From: Sphingomonadales bacterium
GTDB taxonomy: Bacteria; Pseudomonadota; Alphaproteobacteria; Sphingomonadales; Sphingomonadaceae
DNA length: 33,349 nt
NCBI GenBank assembly: GCA_027489695.1
Contig: JAIXZK010000012.1
Location: 1 to 33,349 of the forward strand
Direction of reading: 5' to 3'
Numbering within the stretch: position 1 is the stretch's first letter; the number at the start of each line of letters is the position of its first letter. The notes below the pieces were generated by a model that saw only the letters and a list, made by a program, of their open reading frames with translations, was not told where the DNA came from and did not search any database. Both the position numbers and the translations under genes were made by a program. Below are positions 1-11,800 of this stretch, piece after piece.

Positions 1-2840
1 CAGGCCGACAGGATGATGGTATCGGCGTCGAGGCTGAGGTCGAAAATCTCGCGGAAGCTGAGCAGGCCGTCGCTGCCGCTGCCACCGAACGACGTCAGCA
101 GCGCCGGCCGCGCCGGGCACTCCGGTCGCGGCGCCGTGACAAAGCCATGGGTGGCGAAATGGATGACGCGATATTGGCGCAGGTCGGCGCGGGCGATCAG
201 CGCGGTATCGGTGAAAGCGGTGCCGGTGACGACATCGCCGCCGCCGGCGCCGAGCAGCCCGGCGCCGATGCGCAGTTCCTCGGCGCTGATCGGCCGCGAC
301 CATTCGGCAAGCGGCCAGTCGCAGGCGTCGCGGGCCAGCGGCACGGCGAGCGCCATCGGGGCGGCAAAGCTGGCAGCAGTCGGAACGGCGGCCGCATCGG
401 CGAGCGTCATGCCGGCAGCGCCGGCGCTGCCGCGCGTCAACCCCACCCGCGCGCCTTCGGCCGTCGCGGCCATCGCGGCCGGCGCCGGCGCCACCGCGGC
501 CGGCACGGCATTTTCGCCCAGCCCGAGATAGGCCCGGGTGCCGCGCGAGGCAGCAAGCCGGCGCACTTCCAGGAACGCCCGCGGCGATACCGCCGTCGAG
601 ACCATGCGGGTCCGCCCCAGCCAGGCGAGGCCGCGCATGTCGAAGGGATCGGCGGTTTCGGAATCGAGCCGCTTCTGGAAATCCGCCAGCCCGGCGTCGC
701 TGGTCAGCAGCAGATTGGCCGGCAGTTGCAGCAACGGCCCATCGGGTTCGAACACCAGATGCCGCACCGCCGCCAGATCGGCATCGAGCGGCCCCATCAG
801 CACATTGTAGAGCCGCCGCGCGGTCAGCGCGTCGAAGGGATAGGTCGCCGGCCGGCCATTTTCGAAGATGACGATCGAATCGCGCAAGGTGCGAACCATG
901 GCGCCGAGGTCGGCCGCCGTCGCCGGCAGCGCCAGGATGCGCGCCGATTCATGGCTGGCGAACAGCGCATAAGGCGCGTCGCCGACCAGGATCAGCTTGT
1001 AATAGGCTTCGCCCGGCCGCAGCGCCGCCTGCAGATCGGCGAGCGTCACCACGGCATTGGCGATGCTGCGATAGCGCGGATAGTCGGCGAGCCGGGCGAC
1101 GATCGCGGTCTGCTCGCTGCCCAGCGTTTCGCGGCGGGCGCGCAGCTCGGCCAGCAGCGCGGCCTCGCCCGGGGCCGGATCGGCGATATCGACAAGCCGG
1201 GCGATCTCCGCCTCGGCGCGGATGATGTCGCGCGACAGCGCCAGCGACTGGCGGAACAGGCTGGCCGCCTCGTCGCTGCCGCCCGAAAGCTCGCGCGCCA
1301 GCACCGCCTGGGTCTGGGCGACGCCCGGCCGTACCAGAATCTGGCTGGCATCGAACAGATCGCTGGCGCCGGCATCGCCGCGCCGCACCAGCAGATCGAA
1401 CCAGGGCGCCAGCAACGGCCGGATCGCCGATCCGGCGCCGGGGGTCGCCGGGGCCGCGGCGACGATGGCGCGATAGAGGGTGGCCGCGCCGGCATCGTCG
1501 CCCTGGCGCGCCAGCAGCGCCGCCAGCCGCGCTCGCGCCACCAGCAGCGCCGCCGATTCGGGATAGTCGGCGGCGGTGATCGCCGCCGCCTCGGCGAGCG
1601 AGGCGCGCGCTGCCGCCGCCTGGCCGCCGCGTTCCTCGACAATGGCGCGTTCGGTGGCGATGGCGGCGCGCAGCCAGCCGGTCGAAGCGATGCGACCGCC
1701 ACGGATCGCCGCCAGTGCCGCCAGCGCCGCATCGAAACGCTGCCGGGCACTGGCATCCAGGCCCTGCATGCGATCGGCGGCGCCGCCGAGATAGAGCGCC
1801 TGGGCATCGAGGACGATCGCCCGCTCCTCCGGCGTCAGGCTGCTGCCGCCGCCGCCCAGCCGGCGCAGCGCCGCCTCGTCGCCGCTCAGCCGCTGCGCCA
1901 GCGGCACGTCGATATAGCCTTGCGCGACCCGCGTCAGCGCCAGCCCCGGCGCGGCGCCGGTCGCCAGCGTCGCCAGTTCCTCGCGCGCGGCGTCGGTGCG
2001 GCGCTGGTTGAGCAGATGCATGGCGCGGAAATTGCGATAGAGCCGCACCACGACGATATCGCCGGGATCGAGCACGGCGCGGGCCCGGCCGAACAGCACC
2101 TCCGCTTCGGCAAAGGCGCCCAGGTTCGATTGCTGCAGCGCCTGGCCGACAAGATATTCGGCGCTGCGCCCGAAGCCCGGCGCGCCCTGGCGGCTGCGCT
2201 CGACGAGCAGATCGAAAAAGGCGGCGCTTTCGGCGAAGCTGCCGGCATTGTTGCGGGCATAGCCTTCGGCCAGCGCCTGGGTGGGATCAAGGCTGCCGGC
2301 CTGGACCCGGGCGAAAGCCGCGGGATCGCCGGCTTCGGTGGCCGCGACATCGACGCTGCCGGCCACCGGCGCATCGGCGACCAGCGCCGCCAGCCCCAGC
2401 CGAAGGGCCGAACCATAGCCGGCAAGGCCTTCGGCGACGAACAGGGTGCGCCCGCGCGGCACCAGATAGACCTGCCAGGCCAGCGCCCCCTGCCGGCATT
2501 GCGCCTGGCGCAGCGCGCCGATGCCGGGCAGGGTCGCCGCCACCGGCACGTCACAGGCGATGCCGTCGCTACGCGCGCCGAGCAGGGCGGCGCTGCGATC
2601 ACCCGTGCCGTTCACGCGCAGCGCCAGCAGGCGGCCGACCGGCGTGGCGGCATCGCGGCAGACGATGCGATAGCCGCGATCGAACAGATTGCTGAGCGCG
2701 GGGTCGGCCACGCGCGATTGCGCGGTGCACAGCACGCCCGCCGAGCCGATGCGGAAGGAATCGGCGAGTTGCAGGCTGGCACGCGCCGGCATCGGCAGCA
2801 GCGCGGCCAGCGCCAGCAGGAGGAGCGCAAGCCGTCTCAT
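1..2840 (-). CDS. CHAT-domain protein, exported, with a long helical (TPR-like) middle region; C-terminus truncated by the window edge
   Basis: Minus-frame translation from ATG at 2840: MRRLALLLLALAALLPMPARA (signal peptide) ... SAEYLVGQALQQSNLGAFAEAEVLF ... LRPGEAYYKLILVGDAPYALFASHESARI ... YNVLMGPLDADLAAVRHLVFEPDGPLLQLPANLLLT ... RQYRVIHFATHGFV ... LDADTIILSA(C). FATHG and LSAC are CHAT catalytic His and Cys motifs. The frame is open to base 1, so it is absent from the ORF track. Confidence 0.9.
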   Translation of the reverse strand, partial: MRRLALLLLALAALLPMPARASLQLADSFRIGSAGVLCTAQSRVADPALSNLFDRGYRIVCRDAATPVGRLLALRVNGTGDRSAALLGARSDGIACDVPVAATLPGIGALRQAQCRQGALAWQVYLVPRGRTLFVAEGLAGYGSALRLGLAALVADAPVAGSVDVAATEAGDPAAFARVQAGSLDPTQALAEGYARNNAGSFAESAAFFDLLVERSRQGAPGFGRSAEYLVGQALQQSNLGAFAEAEVLFGRARAVLDPGDIVVVRLYRNFRAMHLLNQRRTDAAREELATLATGAAPGLALTRVAQGYIDVPLAQRLSGDEAALRRLGGGGSSLTPEERAIVLDAQALYLGGAADRMQGLDASARQRFDAALAALAAIRGGRIASTGWLRAAIATERAIVEERGGQAAAARASLAEAAAITAADYPESAALLVARARLAALLARQGDDAGAATLYRAIVAAAPATPGAGSAIRPLLAPWFDLLVRRGDAGASDLFDASQILVRPGVAQTQAVLARELSGGSDEAASLFRQSLALSRDIIRAEAEIARLVDIADPAPGEAALLAELRARRETLGSEQTAIVARLADYPRYRSIANAVVTLADLQAALRPGEAYYKLILVGDAPYALFASHESARILALPATAADLGAMVRTLRDSIVIFENGRPATYPFDALTARRLYNVLMGPLDADLAAVRHLVFEPDGPLLQLPANLLLTSDAGLADFQKRLDSETADPFDMRGLAWLGRTRMVSTAVSPRAFLEVRRLAASRGTRAYLGLGENAVPAAVAPAPAAMAATAEGARVGLTRGSAGAAGMTLADAAAVPTAASFAAPMALAVPLARDACDWPLAEWSRPISAEELRIGAGLLGAGGGDVVTGTAFTDTALIARADLRQYRVIHFATHGFVTAPRPECPARPALLTSFGGSGSDGLLSFREIFDLSLDADTIILSA

Positions 2841-5800
2841 GGCCTGGTGCCCCCGGCTGGCGATGGCGGCGGCGCTGGCGGCGATGCGGGCGGCGGCACC
2901 GGCGTGTCCTGCCACAGCGCCGGGTTGCCGCCGGCGCTGACCGGCTCGGTAACATCGGCTTCGAATTCCGCCGTGCCAAGATCGACCAGCCGCGCCAGTC
3001 GCGGTTCCGGCAGGCGTTCGGCGGCCTCGCGCACCGGATCGGGCGGCGGCCGCGTGTCATCGCCACCGGGGCCTGGCGGATCGCCCTGGCGGCCGTCACG
3101 GCGCGGGCCGCGACCGATGTCGCCGAGATTGACGCCGATGTTGAAGATGCGGTCCTCGCTGTCCTCGGTCGGGATGATCGCGGTGCACAGCGTCGCCGTC
3201 AGCAGGCAGCCATTGACGCTCGAAGCGGCGTCGAAGCCGGCGCTGCCGGCGAGCGTCACTGCTTCGCGCACCGCTTCGTTGGTGACGATGCCGCCACTGC
3301 CGATCAGCCGGCCATTGATCACCATGGCGAGGGCGGAATCGCCGCCCGCCGTCACCCGCAGCCCACCGCTGCCGGCGGTGAAGCCGGCGCGCAGCACCGC
3401 ACTGCCGCTGTTCTGGATGAACAGGCTGCGCCGGGCCGTCAGCGTGAGCGTGCCGGCGCCGAGCGCGCCCGCCGTTCCGGGCGTTGCCGCGGCGGCGCCC
3501 AGGCGGTCGTCGCGGCCGGTGAAACCGACATTCTGGGCGAGGTCGCCGAGCAGCGCGGCGTCGCCGACCCAGATGTCGCCCGCCGTCACCGCCAGCCCCG
3601 GGCCGGCGCCGGCATCATCGACCAGTGCGATACGGCCGCCGGCATCGGTCACCACCTCGACCCGGCTGCCGGTCAGCGCCAGCCGGTCGGCGGCGGTGCC
3701 GTTCGCCATGGTGACGGCACCGGTGACGCGCAGGACGCCAGCCGAACTGACCGTCCAGCTGCGCCCGCTGGCGACGCCGGCCAGCGACAAGCTGCCGATC
3801 TCGACGACCGGCGGCGCCGAAACGGCCGGCGCCAGCAGGAAGATCTCCGGCGCCACCAGCCGCGCGATCTCGGCATTGTCGAGCGTCCAGCCGCCATTGG
3901 CCGGCGTTTCAAAAGTGCCGATCCGCATCGCGGTGGCGCGCGCCTCGGCCTGCAGGCTGAGGCGGCCGCTGGCAGTGATCGTGGTTTCGGTGCCGATATC
4001 GATATCGAGCGACACCGCCTCGAAGCGCGGCGTCGTCACCGATCCCTGCAGCCGCAGCATGCCGCCGCTGTCCAGCCGCACGCCGGTGCCGGCATTGACC
4101 CGCGCCAGCCGCAGCTCGCCGCTCGTCGCCGCCACCAGACTGCCGGTGGCGATGGTGCCGGTGACGGCCAGGGCGCCGCCGCTGCGCAACGGTGCCCCGG
4201 TCAGCAGCGGCGCGAAGCTGTAGCCGGCGGCGCTGCCGAGCGGATCGAGCGATTGCAGGATGGTATCGCCATTGTTGCCGGCGAGCACGACGCTGCCGGC
4301 AGCGCCGCTGGCGATGGCGCCGAAGCTGCCGCCGGCGCCGGCGAGCACCGCCACCGATCCTTGCGTGGCGATATCGCTGGCGCTGGTCGCGCCGGTGGCG
4401 AACAGGCCGACATTGCCGCGCGCGGTGACCGTGCCCACGGCGATGGACGCGCCTTCGATGCCGATCTGGCCGACGGCGCCCTCGATCGGGCGCAGGATCG
4501 CGGCATCGATCGCACCGGTGGCGATGGCGCCGCCGGCGGTGATGGCGAGGCCGTCGCCGGCGCTGACCGTACCGGCGCTGACGCTGGTGCCGGCATCGAT
4601 CCACACGTCGAAATCGCCGCGCACATCGCCGGCGGTGATGGCGCCATCGGAACGCAGCACGAGCGCCTCGCCATCGGCGATCGGCGCCAGCACCCGCGCC
4701 GAGGCGGCCAGGCCGGCGATCGGCCCGCTGCGCACCGCGCCGAGCGCCAGCGACCCGCCATCGATGCGCAGGCCGCTGCGCGAGCGGATGATGCGGCTGC
4801 TGGTGATCGTGCCGGTGGCGGCGACGCGCACCCGGCCGGCGCTGGCGCCAGCAAAACTGACATCGCCGGCCAGCCGGACCGGCGCCGCACCGGCCAGCCC
4901 GGCAAGATCCGGCCCGCCGGCGGCATCGCGGCCGATCAGCCCGGCCATCGCGGCATCGGCGATCAAAAGCGGTGCGGACAGCCCGGTTGTCAGGGCTCCC
5001 GCACGGACTCCGGTGCGCGCCAGCAGGGCAATGCCGGTGCCGGCCGAAATGTCGCCGGCGCCGATGCTGCCGCCGACCAACGCCACCGCGCCGTCGGCGG
5101 TGATGGTGCCGGCCGAAACCGCGCCCGTCGCCTCGATGCCGACGCCGAAGCTGCCGCCGTCGAGGCGCCCGGCGCCGCCCGCTTCGATGCGCCCGACCGT
5201 CACCGAGGACACGCCCTGGCCGTCGGCGACGCTGGTCAGCCGCACCGAATCGCCGGCGCGCAGATCGCCGGCGAGCAGGGCACCGATGGTGGAAATGCGG
5301 ATATCGCCGGCCGAGGTCAGCGTACCGAGCGACAGCGGCCCGGCGGCGGAGAGGATCACGTCGATCGCCGCATCGACATCGCCGGTGCCGAGTGCACCGC
5401 CGGACAGATCGACGATATCGGCGCGGGTGCGGCCGGTGATGGCAAGATCGCCGGTCGCTGCCGCCACCAGCCGGCCGGCATCGACATCGCCGCCGATGGT
5501 GACGGCGCCGGCAAGTGCCCGCGGCGTCGCGGCGAGAAGCGCGGCATAATCGGGGCTGCCATCGCCGTTGCGGCCGATCAGCGGCGCCATCAGATGCGAA
5601 GCGATCAGCACGCGCTCGCCGGGCGCGATGATGCCGCCGGTGACGACGCCAAGCCCATCGAGCAGCACCACCGGACCACCGGCGGTGATCGCGCCGGTGG
5701 TCAGCGAGCCGCCCTCGGCGACGATGCCGACCGAGCCAGCGGCGCCGATGCTGCCCAGCTGCACATTGCCGGCCGTCGTCACGAACAGGCTCCCGGCGCC

Positions 5801-8800
5801 GCCCGGCACCGGCGCGACCAGACCGGCATCGAGCGCGCCGATGGTGATCGTCGGCAGGCCGCCACCGGTCGCCGCCGCTGCTGAAATGGCAATATTGTTG
5901 CCGGCGCTGACCCGGGTCGCGGCGAGGTCGCCGGCCGATGCCAGCGCCACATCGCTGCCGCGCAGCCGCCCGGCGACGAGCGCGCCGCTCCCGTCGCTGC
6001 CGGCGCTGACCGCGAGCGCACCGGCGGCAGCGATATCGCCAACGACGATGCCGCCCAGCGCCCGCAGCCGCGAACCGGCGGCCGCGGTGATGTCGCCCAA
6101 CGCCAGTGCGGTGCCCGCCACATCGACCGCCGCCCCGGCGATCGGCCCGGCGATGGTGACATTGCCGCTCGCGGCGACGGCGATATCGCCGCCGGCAAGC
6201 GACCCGGCGGCAAGATCACCGCCTTCGGCGAACAGGCCGATGGCGCCCGTTGCCCGCACCGCGCCGACCGAAAGCTTGCCGCTGGCCTGGACATAGGCCT
6301 CGCCGCCGGCGGTGAGGTCAGCGAGCGTGATGGTAGCGGGGTCGCGGCCGGCGGGCGTCGCCGCGATTACCCGCAGATCGCTGCCGGCGCTGAGCGCCCC
6401 GGCGGCAAGGCCGCTGACCGTCGTGATGTCGAGCCTGGCCGTCGCCGAAACCGCGCCGAGCGTCAGCCGCGTCGCCGCCAGATCGACCGATGTTCCGGCG
6501 ATCGGGCCGGCAACGACCATGGTGCCGCTGGCACGAGCGGCAACCGCCGCGCCGCCGATCCGCGCCGCGGTCAGGTCGCCACTATCGGCGTCGAGGCCGA
6601 TCGCGTCGCGCGCCTGCACCGACCCCAGCGCCAGGCCGCCCGCCGAGCGGATGGCGATGCCGCCGGCGCCCGCGATGCCGGCAGTGATATCGCCCGTCAC
6701 GACCTGCGCCGATCCGCCGCGGCCCCCGGCGATGGCGTCGATCCGGATGCCGCTGCCGGCCGACAGCGCGCCGGCCTGGACATTGCCCGTCGACGCCAGC
6801 GCCACCGCATCGGCCGCAACGACATCACCGATCAGCAGCCCGGCCCCGGCGACATCGACCGCTTCACCGACGATCGGCCCGATGGTCACGACGCCACTCG
6901 ACCGCGCCACGATGTCGCCGCCATCGAGCCGCGCCGCCGTCAGCGCACCGCCATTGGCGTAGAGCCCGATCGTATCGCGCGAGCGCACCGAACCGGCGAC
7001 GATGCCGCCCGCCGAGCGTATCTCGACCGCGCCCGGGCCGTCATTGCCGGCGAGAATATCGCCGGTTGTCACCTGAACCACGACGCCGACGGCCGCGGCG
7101 GTCGTGTCGATGCGGATCTCGCGGTCGGCGAGCAGCGCGCCCGTGGTGACATTGCCGCTGGCCAGCAGCGCCATGCCGTTGCGCGCCCGGATTTCGCCGG
7201 TCTGTAGCGAGGCGCCCGAGAGCTCGACCGTGCGGCCTCCGACCGCGCCAGCTATCACCAGATCGCCGCGCGCAATGACGCTGAGATCGCCGCCGGCAAG
7301 GGCAGCAGCCGTCAACCCGCCATCGGCGGCGAGGTCGATGCCACCCGTCGCCTGCACCGCCCCCAGGGCCATCCCGCCAACCGATCGCACCCGGGCAATG
7401 CGCGCCGCCCCGGCGGTGATGTTGCCCGTCGTCACCTGCACGGCGCCGCCACCCGCCGGCGCAGCGGCGGCGAGGATCACATCGCCGCCGGCGACCAGCG
7501 CGCCGGTCTGTAGCGTTCCGATCGCGTCGATGCCGATCCCGGCGGTCGCGCCGACATCGCCGAGCCGGACGTTCGATCCGGCCAGCGCCACCGCCTGCCC
7601 GGCCACCGGCCCGGCGATGGCGATATCGCCGCTGGCGCGCACCGAGACATCGGCGCCGGCAAGGCGAGCCGCGACCAGCCCGCCGCCATCGGCGCGCAGA
7701 TCGATCGCCCCCGCCGCCGCGACCTGGCCAAGATCGAGACTGCCGGCGCTTTGCACGAAGAGACCGCCACCACCGCCCAGACCGGCACGGACATTGCCCG
7801 CCGCCACCCGCACCGCGCCGCCACCGGCCGGAGCCGCCGCGTTGATCACCAGATCGGTGCCGGCCGAAAGCGCACCGACGCCGACATTCCCCGCCGCCGC
7901 CAGCGCCAGCGCGGTCGTGGCGGTGATGTCACCGGTCGCAAGATTGCCACTGCCGTCGCTGCCGGCGCTGATGCTGACGGCGGCGCCGCCGGTCACCGCA
8001 CCGAGTTCGATGGTATCGGCGGCGCTCAGCACGATATCGCCCGGCGCCGAAAGATCACCCAGCCGCAGGTCCGATTGCGTCGCGATATCGATCGAGCCGC
8101 CGGTCGCCAGCGCTGCCAGCGCCACCGTCCCGGCGCGGATGCGCACGCTTTCGGCAACGGTGACGGCACCGCCCGAAGTCACCGCGCCGGTAGCAGCGAC
8201 GTCGAGCCGACCGGCGCGCACGCCGCCAAGGCCGACCCCGCCGGCAACCGGCTTCGGCCGGGCGGCGAGCAAGGCAGCATAATCGGTCGCGCCGGCACCG
8301 GTGACGATCAAGCCGGCATCGCTCGCCGCGCCGATGAACACGGTCGCGTCGTTCGGCGCCGCGATCGGCCCCGCGCCGACGCCCTGCGCCGCCAGCAATG
8401 CCACCGTGCCGCCAGCATCGAGGGCACCAGCGGTGATCGTGCCGGCTTCCGCCACCAGGCCGATGGTGGTGGCGGCGCGCGCCGAACCGATGCCGACCGA
8501 ACCCGGCGCCTCGGCATAGATTTCGCCGCCGGCCAGCAGATTGCCGGCGAGCAGCGCGGTCGGCGCGAGCACGTTGATCGCCGGCCGTGCGACCAGCCGC
8601 AGCGAACCGCCGGCGCCGATATTGCCGGCAAGGATGCCGCCGCCGCGCAGATCGACATCGCCGATCGCCTGGATTGCTCCGGTGCGCAGCGCCGCCCCCG
8701 CCGCCAGCCGCACCGAGTCCGAACCGGTGATCGCGCCGACCGTCAGTGCCCCGGGCGTGTCGATCAGCAACGGCGCGACGCTGAGGATGTCGCCCAGCAC

Positions 8801-11800
8801 CACGGCGCCGCCGGCCGCCACCGTCACGTCGCTGGCGCTGTCGAGCGCGGCGGTGACGGTCAGCGAGCCGCCCGCCGACAGCGCGATCGCGCCGGCGTCG
8901 ATCGTCCCCGCCGGCAGCGCGGCGCCCGGCGCCAGCGCTCCGCCCGCGCGCACCGCCAGCGTGTCACCGATTGCCAGCGTGCCACTGGCGAGGTCGAGGG
9001 TCACCTCGCCGGCGGCATCGATCACGAGATCGCCGGTGACGGCGATCGAACCCTGGTTGACACGCAGCCGGGTCGGCGCGGCCGCACCGCTGCCGGAGTC
9101 GAGCGCCGGGCCGCCGACGGTCAGCGTCGCCGACTGCAGCCGCAGCGCGCCGCCATCGGCAACCAGGCTGGCGTTGCCGCGATAGGGGCCTTCGGGCGCG
9201 GCGCCGCCCTGGCCAACCAGGCTGTCGAGGCGGGCGACGCCGCCGTTGAATTCCGAAACGCCGCCGGCCAGCGGTGCCGCCGTGACGGCGAGGCCGACGC
9301 TGCCGCCCCGAGCAACGCCGTCGACCAGCGCGCCGCCGGTGCCGGCAAAGCCGGCGACGGCATCGGCGCGCAGGATCGTCAGGCCGGTGACGGCAAGCCG
9401 GCCGCCGGCGACCAGGGCTCCGGCATCGCCGCCGGTCGCAGCACCGCCGCTGCCGCCGGCGCCGACGCCGTTGCTGCCGTTGCCGGCATTGGCCGAAGCA
9501 TCGATATCGAGGCTGGCCAGCGTCGCCCCGGCACCCGCCAGCGCCGTGCCGGCCATTTGCAGCCGCGCCGTGCCACCCCGCGCCGCGCCGCCGGCCAGCC
9601 CCGGCGCGATGCCGGCAAGGCCGCCGTCGCCGGCAACGGCACCGGCCAGCAACGTCACCGCGCCGGCGGTCATCTGCATGTCGGCGCGCAGCTCGGCGAT
9701 CGCGTTGCCACCGCTGGCGGCGCCACCGGCCAGACGGCTGCCATTGCCGCCGCGCGCGGTCGCGTCGAGATCGAGGCTGGTGAGCGCGAGGCTCGAGCCG
9801 GCGGCACCGACGGTCGACGCCGCCGCCACCACCAGCCGGGCGTCGCCGCCGATCGCCGAACCGGTACCGGCGCGGGCAGCGGCGTCGAGGCGGGTCGCGC
9901 CGGCCACGGCAAGGTCGGCATCGGCCAGTTCGAGCGCCGCCGTGCCGCCCGTGGCATTGCCACTGTCGGTCGCGCCCGATCCGCCGACGGCGTCGGCCAG
10001 AATGGAAAGGCTGGTGAAATCGGCGGCGGCCCGGGCGGTGCTGCCGCCGGCAAGCGAGACGCGCGCCGTGCCGCCGCGGCCGACGCCGGCGCTGGTGGTG
10101 CCGGCGCCACCGCGCCCGACGGCCGACACCACCACCGCGCCAGCAAGGTGATTGCCATCGGCGGCGATCGTAAGCCCGGCGGTGCCGCCGCTGCCGGCGC
10201 CGCCCGCGACGCCATTGGCGCCAAGGCCATTGGCGCTGATCCGCACGCCGGCCAACGTGCGCAGCGTGCCGTCGACGGTCGCCAGGGTCGCGGTGCCGCC
10301 ATTGCCGGCCGCCATCGATCCGACGCCAACGCCCTCGGCAATGATATCCAGCTGGCCGGCGAACGCCGCCGTGCCCCCGAAAGTCGCCGAGACGAAACCG
10401 CCGGTTGCGCTGCTGCCGCCCGCCGATGCCGCCAGCCGGGCGCCGCCACCCGCCGCGAAGCTGCCAAGGCTGATAAGCGCGACACTGCCGCCGCCGGCGA
10501 GGCCATTGCCATTGGCGTCGGCGGCAAGTTGGAAAGTGCCGCTGGTGACCGTGAACTCGGTGCCGCTGACCAGATCGACGGCGATATCGCCACCGCTGGC
10601 GCTGCCGCCGCCGCCGCCGGCATCGGCAGCAAAGCCGAGGCCGAACACCGCCGTCCCGGCACTCTGGATCAGCCGGATGCTGCCGCCGGCGCCAATGCCG
10701 CCAGCGGACAGGCTGCTGCCACCGAGGCCGCTGGCGCCGAGGGTGACGCCGCCGGTGACCTCGACGCCGCCGCTGCCGGTCAGCGTCGCCGTGATGGTGC
10801 CGCCGCGGCCGGCCCCGCCGGCGCCGCCGGCACCACCACCGGTGCCACCGGTGCCGCCCACCGTAATGCCGAGATTGCCCGCCAGCCGCAGTCCGCCGCC
10901 GTCGCGACTGACCAGCGCAACGAGGCCGCCGCGCGCCGCGTCGCCGACACCCTGGCCGCCGCCACTGCCGCCGGTGGCGCCGGCATCGACCTGCAGGCCG
11001 CCATTGGTTACCGTCAGCACGCCGCCCAGCGTCAGTTCCGCGGTGCCACCATTGGCCACCGCCGGCGCAACCGCCTGGCCGCCGCTGCGCGCGACAGCCG
11101 AAAACAGGACATTGCCGGCAATCGCGGCATTGCTGTCCAGCGCCGCCAGCACCCTGCCGCCCTCGGCGCCGGCGCCAACACCCGAAATCGCATCGGCGCG
11201 TACCAGCAGGCCGCCGGCGGTGGTGCGCAGATCCGCGTCCGCCGCGATCCGCACCGAAGCGCTGCCGCCGGTGGCGGCGCCGCCGCTGTTGCCGGGGGCG
11301 CCATTGCCGCTGGCATCGGCGATCACCCCGGTGGCCGACAGACGGCCGGTCGTGACATCGATGGCGACGAGCCCCCCGGTCGCGGCGCCGCCGGTGCTGC
11401 CATTGCCGCCGCCGAACGCCAGTGCCCGGATCGCCAACCCACCGGCCAGCACGATGTCACCGCCCGCCGCCTGCAGGACGGCCGTACCGGCGAAGCCATC
11501 GCCGCCGATATTGCCATTGCCGCCGGTGCCGCCGGCCGACAGAGTCAGCGCGCCGCCGAAATCGAGGTTGCCGCCGCCCGCAACAAGCTGTGCCGTGCCG
11601 CCGCGGCCGCTGCCGCCATTATCGCCGGCATTGGCGCCAGCGCCGCCGCCGATACCATCGGCATCGATTCCGAGATCGCCGGAAAGCGTGGCACTGCCGC
11701 CGGCGGCAGCCCCCCAGGCGGCGAAGCCGCCACTGCCAATGCCACTGGCGCTGCCCGCACTGTCGCCGCCGCGCCCGGCAGCACCGATCTGCGCCGTCCC

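Noticed and set aside
2837-3300. CdiA-type contact-dependent inhibition toxin at the TpsA C-terminus
   Set aside because: No VENN-like boundary, no polymorphic toxin domain and no small immunity gene; the tail is Pro/Arg-rich and the next gene is a CHAT protein.
147-4223. 1,358-aa plus-strand ORF
   Set aside because: Antisense to the CHAT gene and the tpsA 3' end; composition is Arg/Gln/Gly-rich with no recognisable motif.
4253-8282. Plus-strand ORFs 4253..5884, 4260..5549, 5568..6296, 6312..6962 and 7104..8282
   Set aside because: Antisense to tpsA in several frames, low complexity, no coherent protein.
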